Of a stretch of DNA of 64,000 bases, positions 10,323-21,967 are shown piece by piece. This DNA is from Plantago ovata (Eukaryota; Streptophyta; Magnoliopsida; Lamiales; Plantaginaceae), in contig CM051458.1 of assembly GCA_028274465.1 (NCBI GenBank), forward strand, positions 17,313,566 through 17,377,565, written 5' to 3'. A model generated the notes under the pieces. It made no database searches and was not told where the DNA came from. It was given only the letters and a program-made list of their open reading frames with translations. How positions within the stretch are numbered: the stretch's first letter is position 1; every line of letters starts with the position of its first letter. The translations under genes and the position numbers were made by a program.

Positions 10323-11300
10323 CTAGAGCCAGTCACCTTTAGCATAATGTCTTAAGTGGACTTCCACTGATAAGACCTTGGTGAAAGGATCTGCCACGTT
10401 GTCCGTGGTAGAGACACGTTCTGTACTAACTTCTCCTCTATTAATAATCTCACGTATAACGTGATACTTTCTAAGTACATGTTTGTTCTTGTTTGTAGAT
10501 CTAGGCTCCTTAGCTTGAGCGACGGCGCCCGTATTGTCACAATAAGTCGTTATTGGACTAGGAGCAGGAACAACCCTCAATTCCTTCAAGAACTCTGAAA
10601 TCCAGACAGCTTCTTTCGATGCTTCTGATGCATCAATGTACTCGGCTTCTGTGGATGAGTCAGCAATCGTGGCTTGCTTAGAACTCTTCCAACAGATAGC
10701 TCCTCCGTTCAATTTGAATACGTATCCTGTCTGTGACTTAAAGTCATCAGGATCTGATTCAAATCCAGCGTCGACATAACCAGACATCTTTAATTCTGGT
10801 TCTCCACCAAACACCAAGAACATCTCCTTAGTCCGTCGAAGGTACTTAAGAATGTTCTTTACAACAGTCCAGTGAGGTACTCCTGGATTCTGTTGGTGTC
10901 GACAAGTGACACTAAGCGCATATGCCACATCGGGCCTTGTGCAATTCATTGCATACATTATAGACCCTACTGCCGAAGCATAGGGAACACGACTCATTGC
11001 ATTTCTTTCTTCATCAGTTTTAGGACTATCCTTAACTGATAAGACAATCCCATACCTAGCTGGGAGAAAGCCTCTCTTTGAGTCGTCCATCTTATAATGC
11101 TGCAGTATTTTGTCGATGTAGGTGGACTGTGTCAATCCTAACATCCTCTTGGATCTATCTCTAAAGATCTTGATCCCTAGGATGTAGTTCGCTTCACCCA
11201 AGTGCTTCATTGAGAAGGTACTTGATAACCAAACTTTAGTCTCTTCTATCATAGAGACATTGTTTCCTATGATCAAAATGTCATCAACATAGATGATCAT
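10323..11300 (-). pseudogene. Copia reverse transcriptase C-half and RNase H
   Basis: A 325-codon minus frame. It opens with YVDDILIIGNN (residues about 4-14), the reverse transcriptase catalytic YVDD box, then LSSTFSMKHLGEANYILGIKI and the connection region. RNase H follows from about residue 180: GYVDAGFESDPDD, STEAEYID (catalytic E) and CDNTGAVAQAKEP (catalytic D). It ends with NVADPFTKVLS, typical of copia pol. The frame is intact, but the upstream reverse transcriptase half lies in another frame after a stop at about 11320. The enzyme would copy element RNA to DNA. Confidence 0.9.
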
Positions 11301-11326
11301 GAAAACGACTCCCTTGTCGCTTGTGC

Positions 11327-11677
11327 CTAAGTGTAGACACAGGGATCTTCCTTGCTTCTGATGAAGTCAAATGATTTGACAACTTCATCAAAGCGGATAT
11401 TCCAGCTCCTAAACGCTTGCTTTAGCCCATAGATGGATCTCTGTAATTTGCATACAGCAGTTGGCCTGGTTTTACTAATAAAACCTTCCGGCTGTACCAG
11501 ATAGACCTCTTCCTCAAGATTGCCATTGAGGAAGGCAGTCTTTACATCCATCTGCCAAATTTCATAATCATAGTAGGCAGCTATCGCAAGTAGAATTCGA
11601 ATGGACTTCAATTTTGCTACCGGTGAAAAGGTTTCATCGTAATCGATGCCATACCTTTGCGTGTATCCTTTCGCCAC
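11327..11677 (-). pseudogene. Copia reverse transcriptase N-half
   Basis: A 116-codon minus frame with the start of the RVT_2 domain: KGYTQRYGIDYDETFSPVAK, then QMDVKTAFLNGNLEEEVYL, QPEGF and SIYGLKQAFRSWN. The VKTAFLNG motif carries the first catalytic aspartate. An S to F change in the usual GLKQASRSW motif is visible. It is separated from the preceding polyprotein frame by a stop at about 11722 and from the YVDD half by a stop near 11326, so pol is broken twice. Confidence 0.88.
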
Positions 11678-11722
11678 AAGTCTAGCCTTGTGTGTTTGTA
11701 CATTGCCATCGGCATCTATCTT

Positions 11723-13687
11723 TCATTTAAAGACCCATTTGCACCCAATAGGTCTAACCCCTTGGGGCAAGTCTACCAAGTTCCAAACTTGGTTCAGGTA
11801 CATGGAGTCCATTTCCAATTCTATGGCCTCTTGCCATTTGTCTGAGTCAATATCAATTATTGCTTCTTTGTAGGTCTCGGCATCTTCCCAATCTGATAAG
11901 CCGACATCAAGTTCACTGATGTCTTCTATCATAAGGCTTTGCTTCTGAGGTCCTTTTAGTATCCTCTTCGACCTACAGAGCTCGACTGGTTCTGGTGCTT
12001 TTCTTTTCTGGCTTCGTGTAACACGAACATTATCAGTGGGCACTGATGCAGCTGGTCGCGCCCCGCGACCCTGTTCCCTAGCGGGAGGCTGCTCTTGTGC
12101 AACTTGTTGCACAGTTTGATTGACAACGGGTTCAATTGGTGTGGTTTCAACTGTTGATCTAATCACAGGACTCCCACTGACTATGACATGCCTAGCAAGT
12201 GTCATATCATTACCCTTGTCTGCTTCGAAAGCTCCCACTGAACTTGAGTCCAAATCAGAAGATTTAGAGAACTCATGTTCGCGCGTGTCAAAGGCTTGAA
12301 TTTCTTCAAGTTCTATCATGTCATCTAACCTCTCTTCTTCGAGGTATTCTGCTTCTAAAAACTTGACGTTTCTAGATACTATCACCTTGTGATCTTCAGC
12401 ATAATAGAATTCATAGTCTCTCGTCTGACGAGGATAGCCTATGAAATATACCTTGACACCCTTGGCATCTAACTTATCAGTGAGCATCAGTTTGACTATC
12501 GCAGGACAGCCCCAAGGTCTAAGATAGCCCAGTGAGGGCTTCTTTCCTTTCCATAACTCATAAGGAGTTTTCTCCACTGATTTAGATGGTACACGGTTCA
12601 GAATGTAGATTGCAGTTTGTAGCGCATATCCCCATAGATATTTTGGAAGAGTCGAGAATCCAATCATTGATCTCACCATGTCTAGCATGGTTTGATTCCT
12701 TCTCTCACACACACCATTTAATTGTGGTGTTCCAGGAGGGGTCCATTGCGATTGAATTCCATTCTCCTTCAGGTAGTCGATAAATTCTTCACTAAGGTAT
12801 TCACCTCCTCGATCTGATCGAAGAGTGACTATCCTTAGGTTCAATTCATTCTCGACCTCATTCCTAAACTCCTTGAATTTCCCAAAGGTCTCGGATTTAT
12901 TCTTCATAAGATAAATATATCCATACCTTGAGAAATCGTCAGTAAAGGTAACGAAGTAAGAATAACCCCCACGCGCATGGACTTTAAAAGGTCCACATAC
13001 ATCGGTATGTATGAGCTCTAAGCAGCGAGTGGCACGAACACCTTGTCCAACAAAAGGTTTGTTGGTCATCTTACTCTTAACACATGATTCGCATGTACCA
13101 TATGATTCAAAATCAAATGGTTCTAAGTAGTCCAACTTCCTTAGTCTTTGAATCCGTGTTTCATTGATATGGCCTAGCCGACAATGCCATAGATAAGATG
13201 ATATAATCTTCCTACTTGAAGACGATTGTTTGTTATGTATTTGAAATAAAGGTAGACTACTTTGCAAAATATATAAACTATTCACTAAGCGAGCTTTTCC
13301 ATAATACTGGTCATTTAAAAAATAACAAGTATTATTAGCAAATCGAAAGGAAAACCCCAAATTGTCCAACAATGGAATGGAAATAATATTTCTGACAATG
13401 GATGGAACAAAATAAACGTTATCAAGTTCTAAACATTGTCCCAAAGGTAAATCTATCTTGCAGCGTCCAATGCGTTTGGCTTCAACTGGATTGTCGTTCC
13501 CAACATGCAAGTCGATTTCACCTTGCTTGACTAGCCTGTGTTCAATGAGCCTCTGCACATTTTTACAAATGTGCGAGCCACAGGCTGTATCTAATACCCA
13601 ACCATTGGAGTCAAAAGTAGTCATGTTCATTTCAATAACAAACATACATGAGCTAGAAGCCAGCGGCTTCTTAGCTTGATCTGCCAT
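11723..13687 (-). pseudogene. Copia protease-integrase polyprotein segment
   Basis: A 654-codon minus frame. The protease motif [12 protein letters not shown] (about residues 31-42) shows A in place of the active-site G of D-T/S-G, so the protease is probably inactive. GAG-pre-integrase follows ([14 protein letters not shown] about 165-180; CESCVKSKM). The integrase core has all three acidic residues: HTDVCGP (D), DRGGEY (D) and GVCERRNQ (E). After the [14 protein letters not shown] region come an acidic, low-complexity linker and the start of reverse transcriptase ([36 protein letters not shown]), where a stop ends the frame. The protein would cut target DNA and join element ends. Confidence 0.9.
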
Positions 13688-14470
13688 TAGCTTAGGGTAA
13701 TCTTTCTTCCAATGCCCTTTCTGCTTACAGAAAAGACATTCATCTGTGTGTACCGTCCGCTCCTCTTGAACTTCCTTTTCTGGTTCAGCCGCTTAGGCCT
13801 ATCACTCGAAGTGTTAGCCTTGGCTCCCGACTTTGCCTTACCCGTAGCACCTTTGTTTCTCGGGTTTGGGTTAGACGGTTGCCCAACATACATGATCGAT
13901 TTCTCCTTCTCAGGAAGAGTTTGATCATATGTCTTCAGCAGATTATGGAGTTCGGGCAGTGTAATGTCCTTCGCATTACCATGTTAATGATGAACTGCGA
14001 ATACGAAATCGGCAATGATTGAAAGACAAAGATCACCATGATCTCATCTTGAGAACATGTTCAGACATGTTCCCCCCTTCATTGAGCTTGCATCTATGTA
14101 TCTCTTTGATCAAATCAAATTCAACACTTCTTACTGTCGTCTTAAAGAGCGACTAAGGATGCTTCAGCATCTCATACGGCAACATGCTTTCATGTTGTCT
14201 CTGCAACTCATTGCTCATTGCTGCCAGCATAACACACTGTGCGGATTTAGCATCCTCTTGATGCTTATCAGCCTTTGCCTTGTTGGCTTGATTCCAAGCA
14301 GCAACTTGATCGGAAATCTGATTCTCGGGACACACGGGATTAGCCTCGTCCAAGACGTACTCAATCCTTTCGTACCTCAGCACCAAACGTATATTCCTGA
14401 TCCAATCTAGGAAGTTTGCTCCGGTCAAAATTTGCTTCTCTAAGACAGCACGGAGCGAGATACTCGCCAT
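13688..14470 (-). pseudogene. Copia gag, frameshifted
   Basis: The gag begins at ATG 14470 with MASISLRAVLEKQILTGANF, the normal N-terminus for this lineage, followed by NFLDWIRNIRLVLRYERIEYVL. That frame ends at 14153. Remains of LNEGGNMSEHVLKM-type capsid sequence are visible in another frame at about 14100-14040, and a basic region with the zinc knuckle lies at about 13890-13688. The knuckle reads [14 protein letters not shown], so its last cysteine has become tyrosine. At least two frameshifts and several stops make the gene inactive. It would have formed the particle shell. Confidence 0.75.
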
Positions 14471-16071
14471 TTCGGTCTTTTCTTAGGAGAAATAGTATAG
14501 AACGAAAATAATAAATCAACTATTGAAATACTATTTCTAAATACACAGTCAACATAACTAAACAACAAGGTCATTTAGCGGGTTAGCTCCCACTATTTTC
14601 ACATATGCTTGTCCCCAAAACAAACATACGGGTAATGTCTAACAAGTTACCGTAGTGGCCAAGATCCAAATCCATACTATGCTATACTCCAACGGGGGCT
14701 GGTCGCATAGCATAATATGACCGGTAGGACTATCCAATTGCGTGACGCAACTCTTGGGTGTTAAATCTAATTTAACCCGATGCTCTACATATTGTACCTA
14801 TCGAGGTCGCTAGATACAATATGCAATAAGTTATAACCATAGGCTTACTCTAATCTGACGATCACTGCGAGTCTGTAAGACGAGGTCGCCCATACAGGAA
14901 AACGCAATGAAAGTTCAGAATTAAAGCACCCTATGGAAAGCATCTCAGAAATACATACATATATATATTTCAGCACTTATATTGGTTGGGGCTTGTAGCT
15001 TGACGGTTGTTATCAGTCATCTACAAACAAATAAGGGCGCCGCCTACCCATCATGCATGAGCGGTCTACACGTAATGGATGCCGCCTATCCATTCTAGTT
15101 CTAAACGTGGTCAAGCACATAATGGGTGCCACCTACCCATACATAAAATATGCGGTCCGACAAATTAGAGGGCGCCGCCTACCCTCGCATGCATAGCGGT
15201 CGAACGGAAAGTAAAATACATGATATTTAAACATGCATTGTCAAACAATAGCATATCGAGCAAACAAACAAGTAGTAGCCTATGTGGATGCCAAATGACT
15301 TCATAATTTCATTATGAAAATTATAATCCCATACTTATAATCTCTATGAAAAATTGAAAATTTGGACTAGATTGAAAAGATCGAAAATTCTATTGACCAG
15401 GTAGCAATTTTTGAAAATCCGAAGGACTCAATTGTAATTTTCGAAACCTTGGAGGTGTTAAATCTAAAATTCAAAAGTAGAAGGACTTATTTGTAATAAA
15501 CAATCGGTCTTAGTGATCGGAGATATAACCCTGCAAATACATTCACGGATTGGTATTAAAGCTCCGTCCTGAACTAAATAATAAATATTACCACTAATAT
15601 CTTTTATCATGGCTTGTCAAGATCACTAATTGATAAATCACAAATAAACCCCTTAACTTTCTACTAATTAAATTTAACCCCTCTAGTTAAAAACAATTAC
15701 AATTAAATCATATTTATATTCCAAATATAAAATTCAATCCTCAAAATTTTCAAAAATTCAATTTTGGGTCCTACCCGAAAAAAAATATATATATATTAAA
15801 ATACGGGACGGGACCAAGTCCCGTCCCCTACTGTGTCTGCGGCCGCGGGCGCCCGGCTCCTGCGCCAGCAGACGCCCGGGTGCCTGCGGTACGCCTGCGT
15901 CGCGCAGGCGGCCGGTACGATATATATATATAAATTTATTTATTTTTTGAAAAATATAAATTCTAAATTTATATAAAACTTTTGAAAATCGAATTAATCA
16001 TATAATCAATTGCATCCACATAAACTACAAAATCATAAAACATATATACGTATATACATAATCAATTAACC
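14471..16071 (-). other. Copia 5' leader, non-coding
   Basis: About 1.6 kb between the primer site and the gag start, with no supported ORF. It holds a four-unit hairpin repeat (15031-15200) and an isolated GC-rich patch (about 15830-15925) with a perfect 7-bp hairpin at 15893-15909, GCCTGCG-TCG-CGCAGGC. The rest is AT-rich. This is where packaging or dimerisation signals would lie in an LTR element, but none is proven. Confidence 0.6.
15031..15200 (-). repeat. Four-unit hairpin repeat in the copia leader
   Basis: The loop motif GCCGCCT occurs at 15039-15045, 15081-15087, 15128-15134 (as GCCACCT) and 15174-15180, spaced 42, 47 and 46 bases. In each unit it is flanked by short complementary arms: AATGGAT/ATCCATT (7 bp) in unit 2, ATGGGT/ACCCAT (6 bp) in unit 3, AGGG/CCCT in unit 4, and GGG/CCC in unit 1. 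A second motif, GCGGTC or GTGGTC, follows each unit. The array is also present at 6455-6628. Confidence 0.75.
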
Positions 16072-16085
16072 TGGCTCTGATACCA
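16072..16085 (-). other. Primer binding site, initiator-Met tRNA type
   Basis: On the minus strand TGGTATCAGAGCCA follows the LTR end (TTACA) after one base. It is the standard copia primer site complementary to plant initiator methionine tRNA. Confidence 0.92.
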
Positions 16086-16086
16086 C

Positions 16087-18198
16087 TGTAAGAAAATACG
16101 GTCAGAGTTACCCCTAGGGTACGCAGCGGAATTTCAAAAAATTTCTTAACATGCAGGTTAATTGATTATGTATATACCGTATATATTTAAACACGTCAAT
16201 TAGAAGACTTACAATACTCCAAAGCAAGCACAACTTCCAAGTCTTCGTAATAATCCGGTGAATCTTCTCCTTCATCGAAGTCGAAGATATCTGCAATAAT
16301 TTGATTATCTGCAAGACAATAAAAGTTAGTTTCCAGCTCCTAGAACCTCAACCTTGGTATCCACGGATGAACAGCCTATCGGAAAGAATGCTAGGATATT
16401 CTTTGTGTGACCAAGAAGATGGGGCGGCGGTTTTTCTCCGGTGAGGGTGGCGCGCGCGTGGGCTGTGGAGAGGTAGGGGAGAGCTTTTATTTTCTCTAAG
16501 AAAATTGGTAGAATAACTCTATGAAAGTCTATGTATTCAACTGTGCGAAAGTCTATGTAAAAAGCTCTCTAATAGTCTACTATATATAGTAGTCAATAGA
16601 AGCCTAAAGCATAAGCAATTAGACTTCATAAAGGAATAAGAATCTAATTCTTATCGCACTAGGAAACCAATTTCAAGTCTAGATTCATTCCCAATCAAAT
16701 TAAAACTCAATCAGGAAAATCTAACTTATCCCTTGGACTTCTAATAGAGGAAGGAGTCGAACTCCTTCCCCTATCTCAGCTGCCCGCGCGCGCGCCCCCT
16801 GGGGAGGTTAGGTGGGTCCCGATTCTGGGACCCACTTATAGTTCTAAGGCAATTCAAACTCCAAGTAGATTTTGCCCAAGTGCATATATTAATTCCAAAT
16901 TAACATATCCTTTCAAATCAAACCTCTATTATATTTCTAAAATATAATCTTTAATTGTATTTACATAAAATACAATTAATTAGCAAATTCAATTAATAAT
17001 TCCAAATCATTAATTGAGCCACAAAATATTATAATTAATTCCAAATCAATTATAATTCATCAATCACAATTAATTCCAAATTAATTGCGATTCCATCTTC
17101 AAGGATATTCGGATAAGCTGAATCACCACATAGTGTGACCCATAGGGCCTCGTTGTATTAAGTAAGTCCTAGACTAGGCAAAATGGAATTCCTAGACGGT
17201 TCCATTTGCAATATTAATACATGAGGACGTTTGAGAGGTTTCTCAAAGCAAACCCTTTCGTTGCGAAGTTTGTTGCGCTCAACGCGGCGATGGTAACGTC
17301 CCTTCATCTGACTGACTCGAATGCATCTAGGATCGATGAAGTGTCTATCCCAATAATACATCCATGGGCGTCTTCAGTGAGTTGCATGGTGAATCCAATA
17401 TCTATTATGACCATCATAATAATATTGATACGCTGGCCAGCGGTTTTACCAATCACAACTATGAACGACTAGAGCAGTGCTCTCCTGTGCTACACGTGAG
17501 AGATGAATCCTTCACAGAATCACTTATCACCCCATTTGTATGTAGCCATAATCCTGGATCATGTCTTGGGTCAACTGCTTATTCAGAGCTGACATCGACG
17601 GGTCCACCAAGGATATGGGGCAACAAATGTGATGATAAAGTCATGCAAGTCCAAAGGACGACTGGCATCACTTCGACAACTTTCCGGTTCCCATAGACAC
17701 TTCGGTGTAGAGTATACATCGATGGGAGTTTCCGGTGGGTACTTCCATTGTTCGGTAATCACCCTTCGAACAACTATTCGAAGTTATGGGAACGTTTCTA
17801 GATTGTCTAACAATCCGTTCCGTGGTCGTGGGATCGGCTCACACTTGCTCTAACAAGTATAACCTCCACGCATACTAGTCTCACTTGGTTCATTCAAACC
17901 CCTACATCCGAGATGCACCTCGAATAGGGAGAGTTTGGGATAGATGATAACTCACATAGCTCCCACTATCTGTATGATCGGTCATCTATCCGAGGGGACA
18001 TGTTTGATATCAATACAGACAGGAATAGAGATATGACATGCTGTATGCCTGGTGTAATATAAATATGAAAACGATACTCAATAGTCAAACAAACAAACAT
18101 ATATTATATTACGTTGACCTGTGTAATAGTACATATATGCCCTTAATAAGGGTTGTCTTCCCTTAATAAAGACTGTCTCTATGACATATACACTATCA
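16087..18198 (-). mobile_element. Copia 5' LTR
   Basis: A 2,112-base LTR, minus strand TGATAGTGTATATG at 18198 to TTTTCTTACA at 16087. It borders the primer site and matches 6629-7812, 9685-10308, 38259-40456 and 40457-40651. It contains the palindromic TATA element (16577-16592) and a GC-rich CGCGCGCG tract near 16785. Small ORFs inside it (for example 17158-17361) recur in the other LTRs only because the LTRs are copies; I do not regard them as genes. Confidence 0.9.
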
Positions 18199-18630
18199 TT
18201 CCACACCTTTAACTGAGGTAGAAATCACTTTTTCAGTGACTCCTTGTCCATCAGTGAGAGTTTGGATTTCTGCATTATTGTAGAATTCCATTGTATCTAA
18301 CATACTCACTTTCTTAGTGCGAGCAGCTATGAAGAAGAGAACTCCTTGTTGATTTATCAAATTCAACGCCTCTTCATTTTCCTCATCAAGTTCTTGTTCA
18401 TAGAAGTATCTAATATACTTCTCCTTGGAAAATCCGCCCCATTGCATCATCTGCTCACACTTTGCAGTGTCGAAATATGCAGGCGGCATGGGTCTTTCAG
18501 TGATTATGTCGTTTTTCAACACAATTTTCACTATGCTGGTTGCCGGAATTTCAACCGGTGTAGTGCTTTTCCCAGCACTATCATCTTTGGACGATTTTGA
18601 GGTCTTAGAGGACTGTCTCTTAGTAGCCAT
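18196..18630 (-). pseudogene. SIRE additional ORF, truncated by the copia insertion
   Basis: A minus frame from ATG 18630. It begins with a basic, Ser/Lys-rich segment (MATKRQSSKTSKSSKDD), then PPAYFDTAKCEQMMQWGGFS and VSMLDTMEFYNNAEIQ, then VISTSVKGVE. The FYxNAE..V..VRGVxV pattern matches a domain seen in many plant retrotransposon extra ORFs (Pfam: putative plant transposon protein). The next residues would normally be VxFS, but the stop comes from the first bases (TGA) of the copia LTR, so the copia element landed within this ORF. Its position downstream of RNase H is usual for extra ORFs of SIRE-like elements. The function is not known. Confidence 0.65.
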
Positions 18631-18639
18631 CTCTTATAT

Positions 18640-19583
18640 ATAGCAGGGAGTTGTACGAAAAAGATAACTTTCTTTTTGACCGGAGGTATAGTGAATTCAG
18701 GGCACATGCTATAAAATTTGCAGAGAAAGGAAATGTGAGTTAAAGAATATTTTCTTTCTCTAACTCTTTGTTTATATAGTATCTCTGTTGTGCGAGAAAC
18801 TCAACGGTTTTGAGTCCTCAACAAGGGTAAAACAGAGATTCATCTGCGTTAGTGGAGCCTTTGCATTAAATGCGTAGTGGTCCACTAACAAAAACCGTCA
18901 GAGCACACTTTCTCTTTGTAATATCAACTGTTAGATTAAAACCTGCTTTAAATCAATGGCCACGATTGTATTTCATGTCATGATTAACAGCGAGTTTATA
19001 TGTGCCACGATTAACGTCACAAATTGATTTTACCTTGATTCACGGGATTTGATCCTTTTTACCCCGACGCTAATTGCTTGCTGAAGTAAATGAGAATCTT
19101 TTCAGCGATTTTGGACAACTTGACTTTGGCACTTACCTTTTTAGGCAACAAGCCTTGTATTTGCTGAAAATTCCCCCTTAATCAGATATCTCATATTTCT
19201 TTAAGCTAAAAGACATTTCTAAGTTCCCGTCTCAGCAAATTCTTTTTATATTGAGATATCCTTAGGTAAAATCTGAGAAGTGTTCTTGCTCTTTGCTGAG
19301 TTCCAGTCTCAGGGTTTTCCTTTGATACTTAAATACCTGTTTCAGTATCTTTGATTGTCTGAATACCCGTTTCAGCAATCTTTAAATTTTTTCTCTTACT
19401 GAGTGCCCGTCTCAACAAGTGATCAAGTTTCCTAACAAATACCCGTTTTGAAGAAATTACTTACAGAATGCATGTTTCAGCAATCTTGTAGTTAGAAGAA
19501 ATCAGTGGAAGGGACTTTATACACGTAAGCATACTTTGGTTTGCTGAATGCCTGTTTCAGCAATCTACCAAATGTATCCCTTA
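18640..19583 (-). other. SIRE spacer between RNase H and additional ORF
   Basis: No supported coding frame. The plus strand shows irregular repeats of the form GAATRCCYGTTTCAGCAATCT (about 19325-19345, 19360-19380, 19467-19487, 19543-19565) and other copies of TTCAGCAA. The same short word is frequent throughout this element, including its LTR and gag. Confidence 0.55.
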
Positions 19584-21065
19584 CTATTGAGGTAGTTCAA
19601 TCAATCCAAGGTTATACCTAAGCATTGCGAACCTATTATCTGGTAGGGGCTTGGTAAAGATGTCAGCAAGTTGATCATCAGTACCTACTTTCACAACCTC
19701 AATGTCTCCTTTTTCCACATGATCTCTAATGAAATGATGTCTGATATCAATGTGCTTTGTCCTTGAGTGGAACTTAGGATTTTGCGTGATAGCAATAGCA
19801 CTTGTATTATCACAAAAGATTGGTGTTTTCTTTGCAGAAATACCATAATCTCTTAATTGTTTCTGAATCCATAGGATTTGAGCTGTGCAACAACCAGCCG
19901 CAATGGATTCAGATTCAGTAGATGAATTGGCAACACAGGTTTTCTTCTTGCTGAACCGTGATATTAATCTAGTACCTAGAAACTGACAAGTTCCAGAAGT
20001 ACTTTTTCTATCAAGAGTTGATCCTCCATGATCAGCATCAGAATAACCAACCAATTCCAATCCAGAATCATTAGGATACCATAATCCAACATTTACTGTA
20101 CCTTTGACATATTTCAGTATCTTAAGTGCCTTTTTGTAGTGTGATTCTCTTGGATCAGATTGGAATCTTGCACACACACAAACAACATACTGAATGTCAG
20201 GTCTACTTGCTGTTAAATACAACAATGAACCAATGAGCTTCCTATACTTGTGTTCTTCAACACACTTATCTTCTATAGTATAGCCCAATTTGGTACCGAC
20301 GCTCATGGGGATCTTTTCAGGTTTTTCTTCCTCTTTGATCCTAAACTTTATGAGCATTTCCTTTGCATACTTTGCTTGATTTATGAATATTCCATCTTTG
20401 AGTTGCTTGACTTGCAATCCTAGGAAATAATTCAATTTACCCATCATACTCATTTCAAACTTGTTTGTCATGAGTTTTGCAAAATCATCACAAAGTTGCT
20501 TGTCCTTAGATCCAAATATTATGTCATCCACATAAATCTGAACTAAGAGTATTTTACCATCATGGTTCATGGTAAATAAAGTTTTGTCAACTTCACCTTT
20601 CTTGAAACCATTGTCCAGCAAGAACTTAGCTAAGGTATCATACAAAGCTCCTGTTGCTTGCTTTAGACCATATATAGCTTTCTGAAGCTTGTATACCATC
20701 TTGGTTTCTGAGGGAAGTTCAAAGCCAGGGGGTTGTTCCAAGTAGACTTCTTCAGCAAGTTCACCATTTAGGAATACACTTTTAACATTCATTTGATAAA
20801 CAATGAAGTCATTGTGAGCAGCAAAAGCCAAGAAAAGTCTAATTGCATCCAATCTTGCAACTGGTGCATAAGACTCATCATAGTCTAATCCTTCAGTCTG
20901 ACAGTAACCTTGAGCAACTAAACGTGCTTTGTTCCTTGTTACTTCACCAGACTCACTCAGTTTGTTTCTGAACACCCACTTTGTACCAATTGCTTTCTTG
21001 CCTTCACCAAGGGGTACAAGTTTCCAGACTTTGTTCATTTCAAATTGATCCAGTTCTTCTTGCAT
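19584..21065 (-). pseudogene. SIRE-like reverse transcriptase and RNase H
   Basis: A 493-codon minus frame covering the whole RVT_2 domain and RNase [22 protein letters not shown] (about 13-33), [30 protein letters not shown] (D to N at the first catalytic aspartate), SIRE-type [14 protein letters not shown] (about 198-206), [15 protein letters not shown], then RNase H with [20 protein letters not shown] and FCDNTSAI. It ends [17 protein letters not shown]. The frame is long and open, but the QMDVK to QMNVK change removes a metal-binding residue, and the upstream polyprotein is broken. It would have reverse transcribed the element. Confidence 0.92.
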
Positions 21066-21208
21066 TGCCTTGATCCATTTAAAATGCTTTAAAGATTATT
21101 CTATGGTCTTGGGTTCAATTTCTGAAACAAAGCAAGAGAACAAAGCTTCTACTTCTATGACATTTGCTTCTTCAGCAAGTTCATGAGTAGTAGATACTTT
21201 GGATCTAG

Positions 21209-21754
21209 TCACTTGCGTTTGTCAATATAACCAATCATATCCGTAGAGGGATGATCTCTAATCCATTTATTAACAAGTTTTCTGCTCTTTGGATCTGGAT
21301 AAGTTTGCTCATCAGCATGTGACTCTTCAGTATGTACTTGCTCAGTACTACTGGTATTTTGTTGTGTCTCTGCTGAGATTGGTTCATCAGCAACTGCTTG
21401 TTCAGCATTGCTAGTTTGTGGTAACTTGTCAGCAGGCACAGGAAGTTGCATTGTCTCAGCAACATCCAGAGCAACTGCGTCTTTTGCTGGAAATTCTTTG
21501 TCATGAACTATATTTATCTTGTGATGACTCGGGGGAGGAGAGTCATTGTCAGAATCATCATTTAGTTCAATTGACTTGACTTGCCTAGCATCATATTCAG
21601 TTCTTTGCTCGTGTATGAGTAACTTCTTCATACAATCTGATATTTCTTCTTCAGCAGGCACTCCTTGTGAGTTTTCATAGAATACAACATGCACTGATTC
21701 TTCTTCGATCTTTTGTGCCGTTTTGTTGTAAACTCTATAAGCTTTACTATGCAA
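21209..21754 (-). pseudogene. SIRE integrase C-terminal tail and linker
   Basis: A minus frame beginning SKAYRVYNKTAQKIEEESVHVVF, which is the end of the copia integrase C-terminal region (KAYRVFNKRTRKVEESIHVVF in SIRE elements). It is followed by an acidic linker rich in E, S and Q (residues about 50-150) and HPSTDMIGYIDKRK, the usual linker to reverse transcriptase. Sequence between 21755 and 21967 carries more integrase motifs in other frames (plus-strand CTCATAGGGAGTTTTG encodes KTPYE), so one or more frameshifts lie there. Confidence 0.7.
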
Positions 21755-21967
21755 GGAGTAACCAAGAAATATCTCTTCATCTGCCTTTGGTTGAAATGTT
21801 CTTAAGTATTCTCTACCATTGTTAAGAACAAAACACTTACAACCAAATACTCTTAGATGGGTGATGTTAGGAGGTCTTCCAACAAATAACTCATAGGGAG
21901 TTTTGTTGTATTCCTTAGTAATCAGACATCTGTTTTGAGTATAGCAGGCGGTATTAATCGCTTCAAC

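Larger units (their letters stand above)
6629..18198 (-). mobile_element. Angela/Tork-like Ty1/copia element
   Basis: Minus-strand order: 5' LTR (18198-16087), initiator-Met primer site (16085-16072), long leader (16071-14471), gag, protease, integrase, reverse transcriptase and RNase H in broken frames (14470-10323), polypurine tract (10321-10309) and 3' LTR (10308-6629). The order integrase before reverse transcriptase defines Ty1/copia. The lineage call rests on motifs such as QMDVKTAFLNGNLEEEVYLVQPEGF-type residues, and is tentative between Angela and Tork. The element sits inside the additional ORF of a SIRE-like element (break at 18198). A related plus-strand copy occupies 35269-40456. 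Confidence 0.85.

Noticed and set aside
17158-17361. ORF repeated in several LTR copies (also 39097-39300)
   Set aside because: It recurs only because the LTRs are copies; it has no start context or domain and lies in the LTR of a decayed element.
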